Assembly: GCA_965205225.1 (NCBI GenBank)
Contig: CBDBFZ010000003.1
Span: 248,001 to 312,000 of the forward strand
From: Litorimonas sp965205225
Lineage (GTDB): Bacteria; Pseudomonadota; Alphaproteobacteria; Caulobacterales; Maricaulaceae
Length of the DNA: 64,000 nt
Direction of reading: 5' to 3'
The notes beneath the pieces were generated by a model. It saw nothing but the letters and a program-made list of their open reading frames with translations. It did no database searches and was not told the DNA's origin. Numbering within the stretch: the first letter of the stretch is position 1; every line of letters begins with the position of its first letter. This document shows positions 57,070 to 64,000 of this stretch, in pieces. The translations under genes were made by a program, and so were the position numbers.

Positions 57070-57462
57070 ACGCAACAGCCAAATCGTCTTTTGGTCCGGG
57101 GTCGGTTCACCGATCTGAAACCTCAGAAACCGCAACCAACTTAAACGATCCCGGATCAGAAATTCCATCCCTTCATCACTCAGATTGTGCATCGACGCCA
57201 GAACAAGCACCTTGAACATCGTGACCGGATCATAGGGTGGCCGACCGCCCTTGGCGCGAACACCATAACCGAGGGCTTCCATCAGAACAGTTCGGAAAGC
57301 CTCAAAGTCCACATGACGCTCTAGCGCTTCAAGCGGATCACCTGTCGCCGATAAGCGAGCAAGATGATCCGACAAGTCAAACAATCCAGGCGCGTGCATC
57401 ATAAAATCCTCCCACAACCAGTAAATCAGATCATACCACAAAATGTACGGTTCTTAGAGGCC

Positions 57463-58128
57463 TCCAGGTTGTCCCCAATGCCCTGCTGGAATTCGCCCCA
57501 AAATTTCAGCATTGCGTTTTTCATCAGCCTGAAGAGCCGCCGTATTATTCGTCGCGAAATAACCCGGCGCGATTGCATTGACATTAATCCCATGTTTTGC
57601 CCACTCATTGGCAAGTATGCGCGTTAACCCCATCACGCCGCTTTTCGAAGCCGTATAAGAAGGAACGCGTATCCCCCCCTGAAATGAGAGCATGGAAGCA
57701 ATATTAATGATCTTGCCGCCTGATTTGCTGGCAATCATAGAGCGAGCACAGGCTTGGCTTAGGAAAAATAGCGTCTTCAGATTTACATCCATTACGCTAT
57801 CCCATTCAGCCTCCGTAAAATCGATAGAGTCGTTACGTTTAATAATACCGGCATTATTCACCAATATGTCCAAGCCGCCGAGAACAGACTCCGCTTCCGA
57901 AACAATCTTACCAACAGCCTCGGTCGTGGACAGATCGGCAGATACAACATGGACCTTGCCTCCAACTGCTTGAACGCGTTTAACCGTCTCATCAGGAGAG
58001 GACCTACCAACGAGACATAATGAAGCCCCCGCTTCAGCTAATGCGACAGCCACGCCCTGCCCCAACCCTGTATTAGCCCCCGTGACAATAGCCACCTTGC
58101 CGTCCAAATTGAACAAATTTGCGCTCAT
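57463..58128 (-). pseudogene. KduD/DhuD-type SDR, N-terminal part, cut by IS
   Basis: The short-chain dehydrogenase fold begins MSANLFNLDGKVAIVTGANTGLGQGV (NAD-binding TGxxxGxG), then NNAGIIKRND, the catalytic serine in NIASMLSFQGG and YTASKSG with Tyr and Lys. It reaches IPAGHWGQP and is then broken by the IS; the last 32 residues lie at 56022-56117. All catalytic residues are upstream of the break, but the dimerisation and substrate-closing tail is lost. In the DhuI-DhuD pathway such an SDR reduces the diketo-deoxyuronate to KDG. Confidence 0.9.
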
Positions 58129-58164
58129 AATTTTCTTCAAAGGCCCATTAAGGCCTAATAGGTT

Positions 58165-58806
58165 CTAAAGTCCTAGAACGCCTTTGATGTAATCTTTCAT
58201 CGCCTCATCCTTTGCATTTGCGAAGAAATACTCTTGGAATTTGTCACCCGCGATGGCTGATTTTAATAGGTCTTGGTCAACCTGTTTGAGAACAGTCAAC
58301 ATGTCGTGACAAGAAGCCGATTTCAGCTCTGTTAAAATACCGCGGTTCTTAGCCATGATAGCCGCGCGTTCTTTCGGATAACCAACCCCACGCTCGACCT
58401 CAAATAATTTGCGATAACAATCCTGCAAATTCAACTCTGCGGCCCAACCAAACCCTTTGGCATAGGGCATAGAAATAGCATTGCCATCGTTGATTTGTCC
58501 GAACAAAAAAGCATCCGTAGGGTCGATTACCAGACCACATGCCACCCCAGGCATAGCATTGCAGGCCAACATAGACCCCATCCCCGTACCGCAACCCGTA
58601 ACAACAAAATCGACCGCTTTAGAATTGAGAAGTAACCCTGCTAAAAGGCCGTTCATTACATAAGTTAGTTGGGCATCATCATCAGCGCCATACATACCAT
58701 AATGATGCACAGAAAAGCCAAGAGGATCGACCACCGAAGTCAAAGCGTCATGTACAATCTTACTTTTTGATGCTTGGCTATTTTCGATAATGAGTGCGAT
58801 GTTCAT
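58165..58806 (-). CDS. RpiB/LacAB-family isomerase, candidate DhuI (unsaturated uronate isomerase)
   Basis: 213 residues with the RpiB-like fold: an N-terminal strand MNIALIIENSQASKSKIVHDALT, the active-site loop VVTGCGTGMGSMLACN with the cysteine, and DPTDAFLFGQINDGNAISMPY. It is longer than RpiB (about 150). RpiB-family enzymes named DhuI isomerise 4-deoxy-5-hexosulose-uronate, and an SDR (DhuD) follows in that pathway, as here. KdgK and Eda complete the route, so this assignment is better than ribose 5-phosphate isomerase. The start codon sits on the junction with SURF1. Confidence 0.8.
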   Translation of the reverse strand: MNIALIIENSQASKSKIVHDALTSVVDPLGFSVHHYGMYGADDDAQLTYVMNGLLAGLLLNSKAVDFVVTGCGTGMGSMLACNAMPGVACGLVIDPTDAFLFGQINDGNAISMPYAKGFGWAAELNLQDCYRKLFEVERGVGYPKERAAIMAKNRGILTELKSASCHDMLTVLKQVDQDLLKSAIAGDKFQEYFFANAKDEAMKDYIKGVLGL

Positions 58807-59401
58807 TTGCTATTCCCTCAGGACGGCGCACGGGCAAAGCGTACGCATCGGTCTCAGTCGGGTGCAGGTCGATATAGAGCGTTGCCCCTGCAATCCAGAC
58901 GCCGTCAGGATTAAGCTCAAACCATCGATTGCGATCAGGATCACTGTCTGTACCAAACCATGTCTCAGCCCCGCTTCGAGGCCGGATCCGGCGGACATAC
59001 CCAGCGCGAGAGCCCTTTAGGTCCGGGGGCGCAACTATGTCCTTTGATTGATCTGCAAAGCTGGGAAAACCAACCAAGACCTTATCGCCGTCAATCTCAA
59101 CCTGTCGAAAGGGTTGCCATTGGATGACGCCGTCAGGGCGGTAGACGTGCCAGGTTGGGCCAACCGCCTCAGCGTCGAATTCAATGCGGCGAAAGTCGAG
59201 CCGCTTACTGCTCGTTCGGGCGAGCGACAGAGCTTTCAAGCCAATGATCGGCGGCGCCGTCACGGAGGCGTCCACTTCCGCGAGAATATCTTGTTTCCAC
59301 TGCCAGCGCTGATATTGCCAGACACCCAGCCCAATCAGGATCGGCAAGCAGATCAGCACGGCGAGGGTTAGGCCCGGCATAGGTTTAAACCGAAGGGACA
59401 T
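58778..59401 (-). CDS. SURF1-family cytochrome oxidase assembly protein, C-terminally truncated
   Basis: About 207 residues from ATG 59401 (MSLRFKPMPGLTLAVLICLPIL), which overlaps the DUF983 stop as TAATG. The first membrane helix and WQYQRWQWKQ are normal, as is the central periplasmic domain (VGFPSFADQ, RIRPRSG). It should end with a second membrane helix after NEHLQYA-like sequence, but here reads ANEHRTHYRK and stops. The bases for NEH are also the start codon and second codon region of the isomerase gene. The missing helix makes a functional SURF1 unlikely. Confidence 0.85.
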   Translation of the reverse strand: MSLRFKPMPGLTLAVLICLPILIGLGVWQYQRWQWKQDILAEVDASVTAPPIIGLKALSLARTSSKRLDFRRIEFDAEAVGPTWHVYRPDGVIQWQPFRQVEIDGDKVLVGFPSFADQSKDIVAPPDLKGSRAGYVRRIRPRSGAETWFGTDSDPDRNRWFELNPDGVWIAGATLYIDLHPTETDAYALPVRRPEGIANEHRTHYRK

Positions 59402-59722
59402 TACGGGTTCTTGAAACATTGTTCGCGCGTATGCTTGGCCCAGCCCTGTACAAACAGGACACCGCGCAGAAGATGCAGAAGCCAGAGCGACACACCGATA
59501 ATGAACGGGATGAAAATCATCAGCAGGAGCTAGGTTGGCAAGTCAAGAGCAAGCGACAGCAGGACGAGGATCGGTATGATCAGAATGCCAATGAAAATGA
59601 CAAAGACATCAGGTCCATCACCTGCATCCTCGATAGAGGCAAAGTCTGCTCAAATGTAAGATCCTTGAAAAAAACCACCCTTCCCAGCATTCAGAGCAAC
59701 GGCCTGACAGGCCCGCTTCCAT
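59401..59722 (-). pseudogene. DUF983 family protein gene, broken
   Basis: From ATG 59722, GRCSECWEGWFF matches the zinc-finger-like start of DUF983 proteins, but the frame is lost; DFASIEDAGDGPDVFVIFIG resumes in another frame. A TAG near 59533 interrupts the membrane region (ALDLPT, stop, LLLMIFIPFIIGVSLWLLH). The order coxIII-DUF983-SURF1 is normal for alphaproteobacteria. Confidence 0.75.
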
Positions 59723-59742
59723 CGGCGCAGAACGCAGCCGGG

Positions 59743-60003
59743 TCACGAGGTGACCGATGTCAGACCGAATGCGACGTAGACAAAGGCGAACAGGAACAGC
59801 CAGACAACATCCACAAAGTGCCAGTACCAAGCCGCCGCTTCGAGACCGAAATGCTTTTCTGGCGTCATGCCGCCGCTCATCAGCCGTGACCAGATCGCGA
59901 ACAGGAAGATAGTGCCGATTAGAACATGCAGCCCGTGGAAGCCCGTCGCCATGAAGAAGGTTGAGCCATAGACATTTATCTTGACCAACTTGATAAGGCT
60001 CAT
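59743..60003 (-). pseudogene. ctaE: C-terminal fragment of cytochrome c oxidase subunit III
   Basis: KINVYGSTFFMATGFHGLHV, GGMTPEKHFGLEAAAWYWHF and VDVVWLFLFAFVYVAFG are the last three helices of subunit III, including conserved His residues. The first two thirds are missing; upstream sequence belongs to a biotin carboxylase. The apparent ATG at 60003 is a by-product of the junction. Confidence 0.88.
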
Positions 60004-60147
60004 TCACCTTTAAAAGGTGCAAAGACATACGGTCTTCTTGCGGGTATATAGCAACACTTACAAGACCGAGCTCGTTGATAGCACGGGCGATACGCACAGC
60101 GATCTCGCCTCTGTTGGCGATAAGGATTTTAGATATAGGTATATGAA
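59990..60147 (-). pseudogene. N-terminal fragment of a biotin carboxylase-type enzyme
   Basis: ISKILIANRGEIAVRIARAI followed by NELGLVSVAIYPQEDRMSLH and NEPYQVG is the start of the biotin carboxylase domain of pyruvate or acyl-CoA carboxylases. It has no clear start codon and runs directly into the coxIII fragment in a different frame, at about 59990-60003. Confidence 0.82.
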
Positions 60148-60189
60148 TTAAATTTCAGCCATTTTGAAATGCAGATTTCGGTTCCCATT

Positions 60190-61338
60190 TCACAAGGAGA
60201 CTAAACATGCTTCATTCACATCCTGAATGGAGGCGCACCCTAACAGGGCCAGATCGCGTTCAAGTTCAGTTTTTAAAATATTCATGACATGCTCCACACC
60301 CGCTTGCCCACCCGCGCCCAATCCGTAAAGATAAGCCTTGCCAATGGAACAAGCATCTGCACCTAAGGCCAAGGCTTTAAGAATATGCGTGCCACGACGG
60401 ATACCACCGTCTAAAATCAATTCCAGATCATCACCGATGGCCTCGCGCATAGGGTACAGGCAGTCAATAGCGGCAGATCCACCGTCGAGTTGGCGACCGC
60501 CGTGATTGGACACCATGATTGCAGTCGCACCGGCATCACGCGCCCTTTGCGCATCATCCGGGGATTGCAATCCCTTAATCACAAAGGCCCCGTCCCATTG
60601 TTGGGCCAACCAGTCTACATCTTTCCATGTGACGGTGCGGTCAAATTGACTGTTCACATAATCAATTAACCCCATTGAACCACCACCCAAGGCATCTACG
60701 TGGTGGGCGACATTCGCGAGCTTAAAATCAGGACGAAAGATAGTGTTTACGCCCCAAACAGGATGGGTAACAAAACTCCACAAGCTGCTCAGACTAAAAC
60801 GCGGTGGCATGGTCATCCCGTTGACAAGATCACGTTCACGGTTTCCTGCTACAGGCATATCAGCCGTCAAGCATAAAGATGTGTACCCAGAAGCTTTGCA
60901 ACGTTGTACAAATTCACGCGTCAGTTCCCGGTCTTTTAGAATATAAATCTGAAACATTTTTGGCGTCTCGACATGTGCAGCAACGTCCTCCAGAGACGTC
61001 GTTCCAAGCGTAGATAGTGAGTAGAGTGTTCCGTATTTTTGCGCCGCACGTGCTACACCTTTTTCCTTGTGGTGGTGAAACAGGCGCGACATGCCTGTTG
61101 GAGCCAGAAAAAAGGGTAAATCAAGCTCATGCCCTAGCACGCGGGTTGATAAATCAACCTTACCCACATCGCGTAGGTAACGCGGCATCAATTCGTGTTT
61201 ATTAAAAGCCTCTGTGTTTCGGTGTAGAGTATATTCATCATCAGCCCCGCCATCAATATAATCGAACATAGGCGCAGGTAGTCGTCGTTTGGCCTCATGC
61301 CGGACATCTTCAACATTATAGCAACGCTTAAAAGACAT
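60190..61338 (-). CDS. lldD: FMN-dependent L-lactate dehydrogenase
   Basis: 382 residues of the alpha-hydroxyacid oxidase family oxidising L-lactate to pyruvate with electrons going to quinone. Features are FDYIDGGADDEYTLHRN at the start, FLAPTGMSRL, ADMPVAGNRERD, FVIKGLQ and the catalytic SNHGGRQLDGG, followed by LDGGIRRGTHILKALALGA for FMN phosphate. ATG 61338 is chosen; a GTG at 61341 abuts it. It directly follows the FAH-family hydrolase, which releases L-lactate in the deoxyhexose diketo pathway, so the pair makes a continuous route. Confidence 0.92.
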   Translation of the reverse strand: MSFKRCYNVEDVRHEAKRRLPAPMFDYIDGGADDEYTLHRNTEAFNKHELMPRYLRDVGKVDLSTRVLGHELDLPFFLAPTGMSRLFHHHKEKGVARAAQKYGTLYSLSTLGTTSLEDVAAHVETPKMFQIYILKDRELTREFVQRCKASGYTSLCLTADMPVAGNRERDLVNGMTMPPRFSLSSLWSFVTHPVWGVNTIFRPDFKLANVAHHVDALGGGSMGLIDYVNSQFDRTVTWKDVDWLAQQWDGAFVIKGLQSPDDAQRARDAGATAIMVSNHGGRQLDGGSAAIDCLYPMREAIGDDLELILDGGIRRGTHILKALALGADACSIGKAYLYGLGAGGQAGVEHVMNILKTELERDLALLGCASIQDVNEACLVSL

Positions 61339-61341
61339 CAC

Positions 61342-62187
61342 CTACTCCGCAGCAATGACCGTTTGACGTTGCTTGCCTAAACCTTCAATACCTAGCTCTA
61401 TTACATCACCTACGTTTAGGTATTTTGGCGGATTTTGCCCCAACCCCACACCCGGCGGCGTGCCCGTAGAGATCACATCCCCGGACTGTAAACTCATAAA
61501 TTGCGAAAGATAACTTACAATCATAGCCGGTTTGAACACCATTGTCTGACTATTGCCGTCCTGATATTTATGCCCATTAACGGACAACCACATACGCAAA
61601 TTGTCTGGGTCGTCCAGATCGTCGGTCGTCACCAACCATGGACCAAGCGGACCAAATGTATCACAGCTTTTACCCTTCACCCATTGCCCAGAACGCTCTA
61701 ACTGGAATTGACGTTCTGAAAGATCATTACACACACAATAACCAGCAATGGCTTTCGCCGCCTCAGTTTCGTCCATGTAATGGACATGGGCACCGATCAC
61801 GATGGCCAACTCAACTTCCCAATCCATCTTCGTACTACCGCGTGGTTTTATAACATCGTCATTGGGTCCACACACAGCACTTGTAGCCTTAAAGAAAATT
61901 ACAGGTTCTTCAGGCACCTCCATGCCAGATTCTGCGGCATGGTCGCTATAGTTCAGGCCAATACAGATAAATTTACCTATATTACCGACACACGCACCGA
62001 TCCTTTTGTTTCCATCTATAAGAGGTAGGCTCTCAACATCTAAAGCCGACAATCGCTTTAAGTTTTCAGACGATAGGGTTTCACCCGCAATATCTGTCAC
62101 ATGATCCGAAAGGTCGCGGATATTCCCATCTGCATCCAACAGCCCAGGTTGCTCGGATCCTTGATTTCCATATCTAATGAGTTTCAT
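61342..62187 (-). CDS. FAH-family hydrolase, probable 2,4-diketo-3-deoxy-L-fuconate/rhamnonate hydrolase
   Basis: 281 residues. FICIGLNYSDHAAESG, EPVIFFKATSAVCGP, DWEVELAIVIG (metal Glu pair) and the C-terminal GDVISTGTPPGVGLG are hallmarks of the FAH fold. In the L-fucose and L-rhamnose oxidative pathways this family cleaves the diketo acid to pyruvate and L-lactate. The neighbouring LKDF dehydrogenase-like SDR and LldD support that over a role in tyrosine breakdown, which has its own FahA at 42144. Confidence 0.88.
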   Translation of the reverse strand: MKLIRYGNQGSEQPGLLDADGNIRDLSDHVTDIAGETLSSENLKRLSALDVESLPLIDGNKRIGACVGNIGKFICIGLNYSDHAAESGMEVPEEPVIFFKATSAVCGPNDDVIKPRGSTKMDWEVELAIVIGAHVHYMDETEAAKAIAGYCVCNDLSERQFQLERSGQWVKGKSCDTFGPLGPWLVTTDDLDDPDNLRMWLSVNGHKYQDGNSQTMVFKPAMIVSYLSQFMSLQSGDVISTGTPPGVGLGQNPPKYLNVGDVIELGIEGLGKQRQTVIAAE

Positions 62188-62198
62188 GCTTTTACCTC

Positions 62199-62933
62199 TT
62201 AACTATTTGACCAACCGCCATCTGCGACATGGCATTGTCCTGTTGTAAACTCAGACTCATTACTCGCGAGATATAGCGCAAGGGCTGCAATTTCTTCTGG
62301 CCTGCCAATCCGCCCCATAGGTTGCCTCACGATGAAATCCTGCTTGGCCTTTTCATAATCCCCTGTTGCGGCCAAACGGTCGTCTAGAGATGGAGAATGC
62401 ACAGTTCCCGGACAGATCGCATTGCAACGTATGCCTTGAGCGACAAAATCTGCCGCCACAGCTTTAGTCAAACCAATAACCGCCGCTTTGGATGTCCCAT
62501 AAGCAAAACGATTAGGCACGCCTATAATAGAGCTTGCGACAGATGACATGTTAATGATCGAGCCTGCACCCTGCGCTATCATCATTGGTAAAAATGCACG
62601 GATAGTTCGGTACATAGAATTTACATTTAAATTAAGTGAAAATTCCCAATCCTGTTCATCACACTCAAGTATGTTTCCATTATGTACAAACCCAGCACAA
62701 TTAAACAGAACATCAACCGCACCGAGTTTTTGCGCCAGAGAGAAGATCTCTTCATTATCTGTCACGTCGAGTTTGAAGACTTCACACCCTTGTAATGTTG
62801 CAAGCGCATCTTCATTAATATCTGTGGCAATGACGTGCGCACCCTCATCACGAAAACGCTCCACTGTTGCCCGACCAATACCCTGTCCGGCAGCTGTTAT
62901 AAACGCAGTTTTACCTGCTAATTGCTCTAACAT
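62199..62933 (-). CDS. 2-keto-3-deoxy-L-fuconate dehydrogenase-like SDR
   Basis: A 244-residue short-chain dehydrogenase: TAAGQGIGRATVERF nucleotide loop, LFNCAGFVHNGNILECDEQD, catalytic MSSVASSIIGV and YGTSKAA, and C-terminal GQCHVADGGWSNS. The NCAGFVHNGNILECDEQDW and NMSSVASSI..VPNRFAYG stretches are characteristic of the BDH2/DHRS6-like group that includes 2-keto-3-deoxy-L-fuconate dehydrogenase of Xanthomonas. It would make the diketo acid used by the next gene. Confidence 0.87.
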   Translation of the reverse strand: MLEQLAGKTAFITAAGQGIGRATVERFRDEGAHVIATDINEDALATLQGCEVFKLDVTDNEEIFSLAQKLGAVDVLFNCAGFVHNGNILECDEQDWEFSLNLNVNSMYRTIRAFLPMMIAQGAGSIINMSSVASSIIGVPNRFAYGTSKAAVIGLTKAVAADFVAQGIRCNAICPGTVHSPSLDDRLAATGDYEKAKQDFIVRQPMGRIGRPEEIAALALYLASNESEFTTGQCHVADGGWSNS

Positions 62934-62957
62934 TTTCCCCGTTCCTCATTGATAAAT

Positions 62958-64000
62958 TTACCGTGACATTGATGTTGGCAAACATCTCGGCCCTATCGGT
63001 TCAAAGCTTTTATATGTTAAAATAAATTCCTGATGCCCAAGGGCTTCGGAGATACTTTGCTCTCCATTTGAGACCTTCTCGATATTTTCAAAAATACGTC
63101 GACCAACATCATCCACATTCGCATGCCCAGTAATAATACACCCAGCATCCACATCCATATCATCAGTCAATTTAGCATAAGTTTCAGGATTGGCACACAC
63201 TTTTATAACAGGAGAGATCGCAGATCCCACCACAGAACCACGTCCTGTCGTAAACAATATGAGATGGCAACCAGACGCAATGAGTTCAACGATCTCGGCA
63301 TTATCGGAAATATTGGGAAATCCGTATCTCACTTCTCCGTCAGGCACGATATCCATAAGATATAATCCGCTTGTTGGTGGAATATCCCCAGGTTTTATCA
63401 AGCCGGAAATCGGTGCCGATCCCGACTTTGAATAGGCCCCGAGAGATTTTTCCTCTTGCGTGGTTAAACCACCATCCGCATTTCCCGGTGCAAACGATCC
63501 ATAGCCCAAGGTCGTATAATAGCGCGCGGCCTTTTCAACTGCCGCTTCAATCTCGCCTCCAAGCTCCGGTGTGATCGCGCGCGACGCCATAATTTGCTCA
63601 CACCCGATAAGCTCACCGGTTTCTTCAAATATACAAGTGGCACCTTTCTCGATCAACATATCAAAACAACAACCAACCGCAGGGTTAGCCGAAATTCCGC
63701 TTGTCCCGTCTGATCCCCCGCATATCGTACCGACAATTAATTCGGATATATCCATTGTCACACATTCAACATGAGGGGTCGCTTGTCGCAAGCCCTTTAT
63801 GCTTCGCACCCCTTCTTGGATCGTTTTTACCGTTCCGCCAGTTTCTTGTATAATCAACGTCTCTACTGGGCGCCCGCTGACTTTTACAGCTTCCGCCAAT
63901 TCTCTTCGGTTAAAGCCTTCGCAACCCAATGACACAATCAAAACAGCCCCCACATTGGGGTGTGTCATTAATTGCTTCATCATATGCAACGCATAACCAT
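62958..64000 (-). CDS. UxaA/GarD-family sugar-acid dehydratase, N-terminus beyond window
   Basis: The frame runs to the right edge (GYALHMMKQLMTHPNVGAV at the edge), so the gene is incomplete at its start and the TTG at 63989 is not the real start. Family marks are VLIVSLGCEG, GTICGGSDGTSGISANPAVG with the iron-binding cysteine, ETGELIGCEQIMASRA and FTTGRGSVVGSAISPVIKVCAN. Altronate and galactarate dehydratases belong here. In this cluster a sugar acid such as L-fuconate, L-rhamnonate or L-galactonate is the likely substrate. The usual N-terminal SAF domain is not visible in the window. Confidence 0.88.
   Translation of the reverse strand, partial: GYALHMMKQLMTHPNVGAVLIVSLGCEGFNRRELAEAVKVSGRPVETLIIQETGGTVKTIQEGVRSIKGLRQATPHVECVTMDISELIVGTICGGSDGTSGISANPAVGCCFDMLIEKGATCIFEETGELIGCEQIMASRAITPELGGEIEAAVEKAARYYTTLGYGSFAPGNADGGLTTQEEKSLGAYSKSGSAPISGLIKPGDIPPTSGLYLMDIVPDGEVRYGFPNISDNAEIVELIASGCHLILFTTGRGSVVGSAISPVIKVCANPETYAKLTDDMDVDAGCIITGHANVDDVGRRIFENIEKVSNGEQSISEALGHQEFILTYKSFEPIGPRCLPTSMSR

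Larger units (their letters stand above)
56282..57441 (-). pseudogene. IS5-family transposase with frameshift and internal microduplications
   Basis: The N-terminal frame (57441 to 56827) has FDLSDHLARLSATGDPLEAL, YDPVTMFKVLVLASMHNLSD and the first aspartate in GGQIVDATLVSAPRQR. It then shifts, and the second frame (56888 to 56304) has DISIPHFGYKNHISID, VWADTAYRS with the second aspartate and CVEHVFGYEKG with the glutamate. A 15-base duplication at 57040-57069 repeats KLTQE in frame, and a 16-base duplication at 56371-56402 pushes the C-terminal tail (AKLSYNFRRLVFHER) out of frame. Inactive as read. Confidence 0.85.
56118..57462 (-). mobile_element. IS5-family element inserted in the uronate SDR gene
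   Basis: About 1.34 kb between the two SDR pieces. Outer sequences CCTCGAAGAACAGGGTTTTG (left) and the complement of the right end CCTCTAAGAACCGTACATTT are similar and mark the terminal repeats. Exact ends and target duplication are uncertain to a few bases. Confidence 0.85.

Noticed and set aside
58165..58806. Isomerase as ordinary ribose 5-phosphate isomerase B
   Set aside because: It is about 60 residues longer than RpiB and lies in an uninterrupted uronate pathway block; the DhuI assignment explains the context better.
59618..60097. Open frame of 159 codons across the carboxylase/coxIII region as a novel gene
   Set aside because: Its first 40 residues are a biotin carboxylase N-terminus and the rest is an out-of-frame reading of coxIII and DUF983 remnants.
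61342..62187. FAH-family gene as a second tyrosine-pathway fumarylacetoacetase
   Set aside because: Its length, its motifs and its neighbours (LKDF dehydrogenase-like SDR, LldD) fit the diketo-deoxyhexonate hydrolase; a true FahA is in the tyrosine operon.
1..64000. CRISPR array, tRNA, rRNA or prophage
   Set aside because: No spaced direct repeats, no cloverleaf or rRNA-like sequence and no phage structural genes were seen on either strand; repeats present are IS ends and short tandem duplications.

Overview
The window looks like a chromosomal piece of a marine alphaproteobacterium of the Caulobacter/Hyphomonas/Maricaulis type. The support is a Caulobacter/Xanthomonas-type TonB-dependent receptor, tandem tryptophan-halogenase-like genes beside it, LacI-controlled glycoside hydrolase loci, an alphaproteobacterial coxIII-DUF983-SURF1 gene order and many IS elements. 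This placement is inference from gene content. No rRNA, tRNA or CRISPR was seen.

Layout. 0-12.8 kb: a TPR-like exported protein (cut by the left edge), a lipoprotein GH3 exo-beta-glucosidase, a large TonB-dependent receptor, then four tandem minus-strand flavin-halogenase-like genes, one of which has lost its catalytic residues. 13-20.4 kb: two convergent LacI regulators and a GH3-xylB-xylA xyloside/xylose operon. 20.5-31 kb: an operon (Gfo/Idh oxidoreductase, two TIM-barrel sugar isomerase-like proteins, an MFS permease, a Tat-type small subunit and a GMC oxidoreductase) that resembles known glucoside 3-dehydrogenase/3-keto-glycoside modules. It is bounded by two copies of one IS5/IS427-type element and followed by a decayed serine hydrolase. 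31-35.6 kb: a glutaryl-CoA dehydrogenase / fused 2-oxoacid dehydrogenase E1 / malonyltransferase-like operon. 35.6-40.7 kb: an IS-rich island carrying one GmrSD-type (DUF262-DUF1524) restriction gene. 40.8-46.1 kb: a tightly coupled tyrosine/homogentisate operon with a divergent MarR regulator. 46.1-48.3 kb: transposase and transporter debris, a MaoC-like gene and an IS1595 element.

48.3-58.8 kb: a lower-GC uronate block on the minus strand (RpiB-type isomerase, KduD/DhuD-type SDR, KDG kinase, carboxylesterase, TRAP transporter, second esterase, KDPG aldolase). It is visibly decaying: the SDR is cut by an IS, dctQ has an early stop, and dctM and the carboxylesterase are frameshifted. 58.8-60.1 kb: a patch of cytochrome-oxidase genes (truncated SURF1, broken DUF983, coxIII C-terminus) joined at both ends to unrelated DNA. 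60.2-64 kb: an L-fucose/L-rhamnose diketo-pathway cluster (lactate dehydrogenase, FAH-family hydrolase, 2-keto-3-deoxyfuconate dehydrogenase-like SDR, UxaA-family dehydratase running off the right edge).

How it works together (inference): glucan and xyloside breakdown at the surface and in the periplasm feeds the receptor, xylose isomerase and glycoside-oxidation modules, while the right half handles unsaturated uronates and 6-deoxyhexoses to pyruvate and lactate. Xylose, unsaturated uronate and deoxyhexose together would fit algal polysaccharides such as ulvan or fucoidan, but no lyase or sulfatase is in the window. Four similar LacI-type operator candidates (GTTAnCGnTnAC-like) lie upstream of the GH3 gene, the receptor, the halogenase operon and the Gfo/Idh operon and suggest one regulon.
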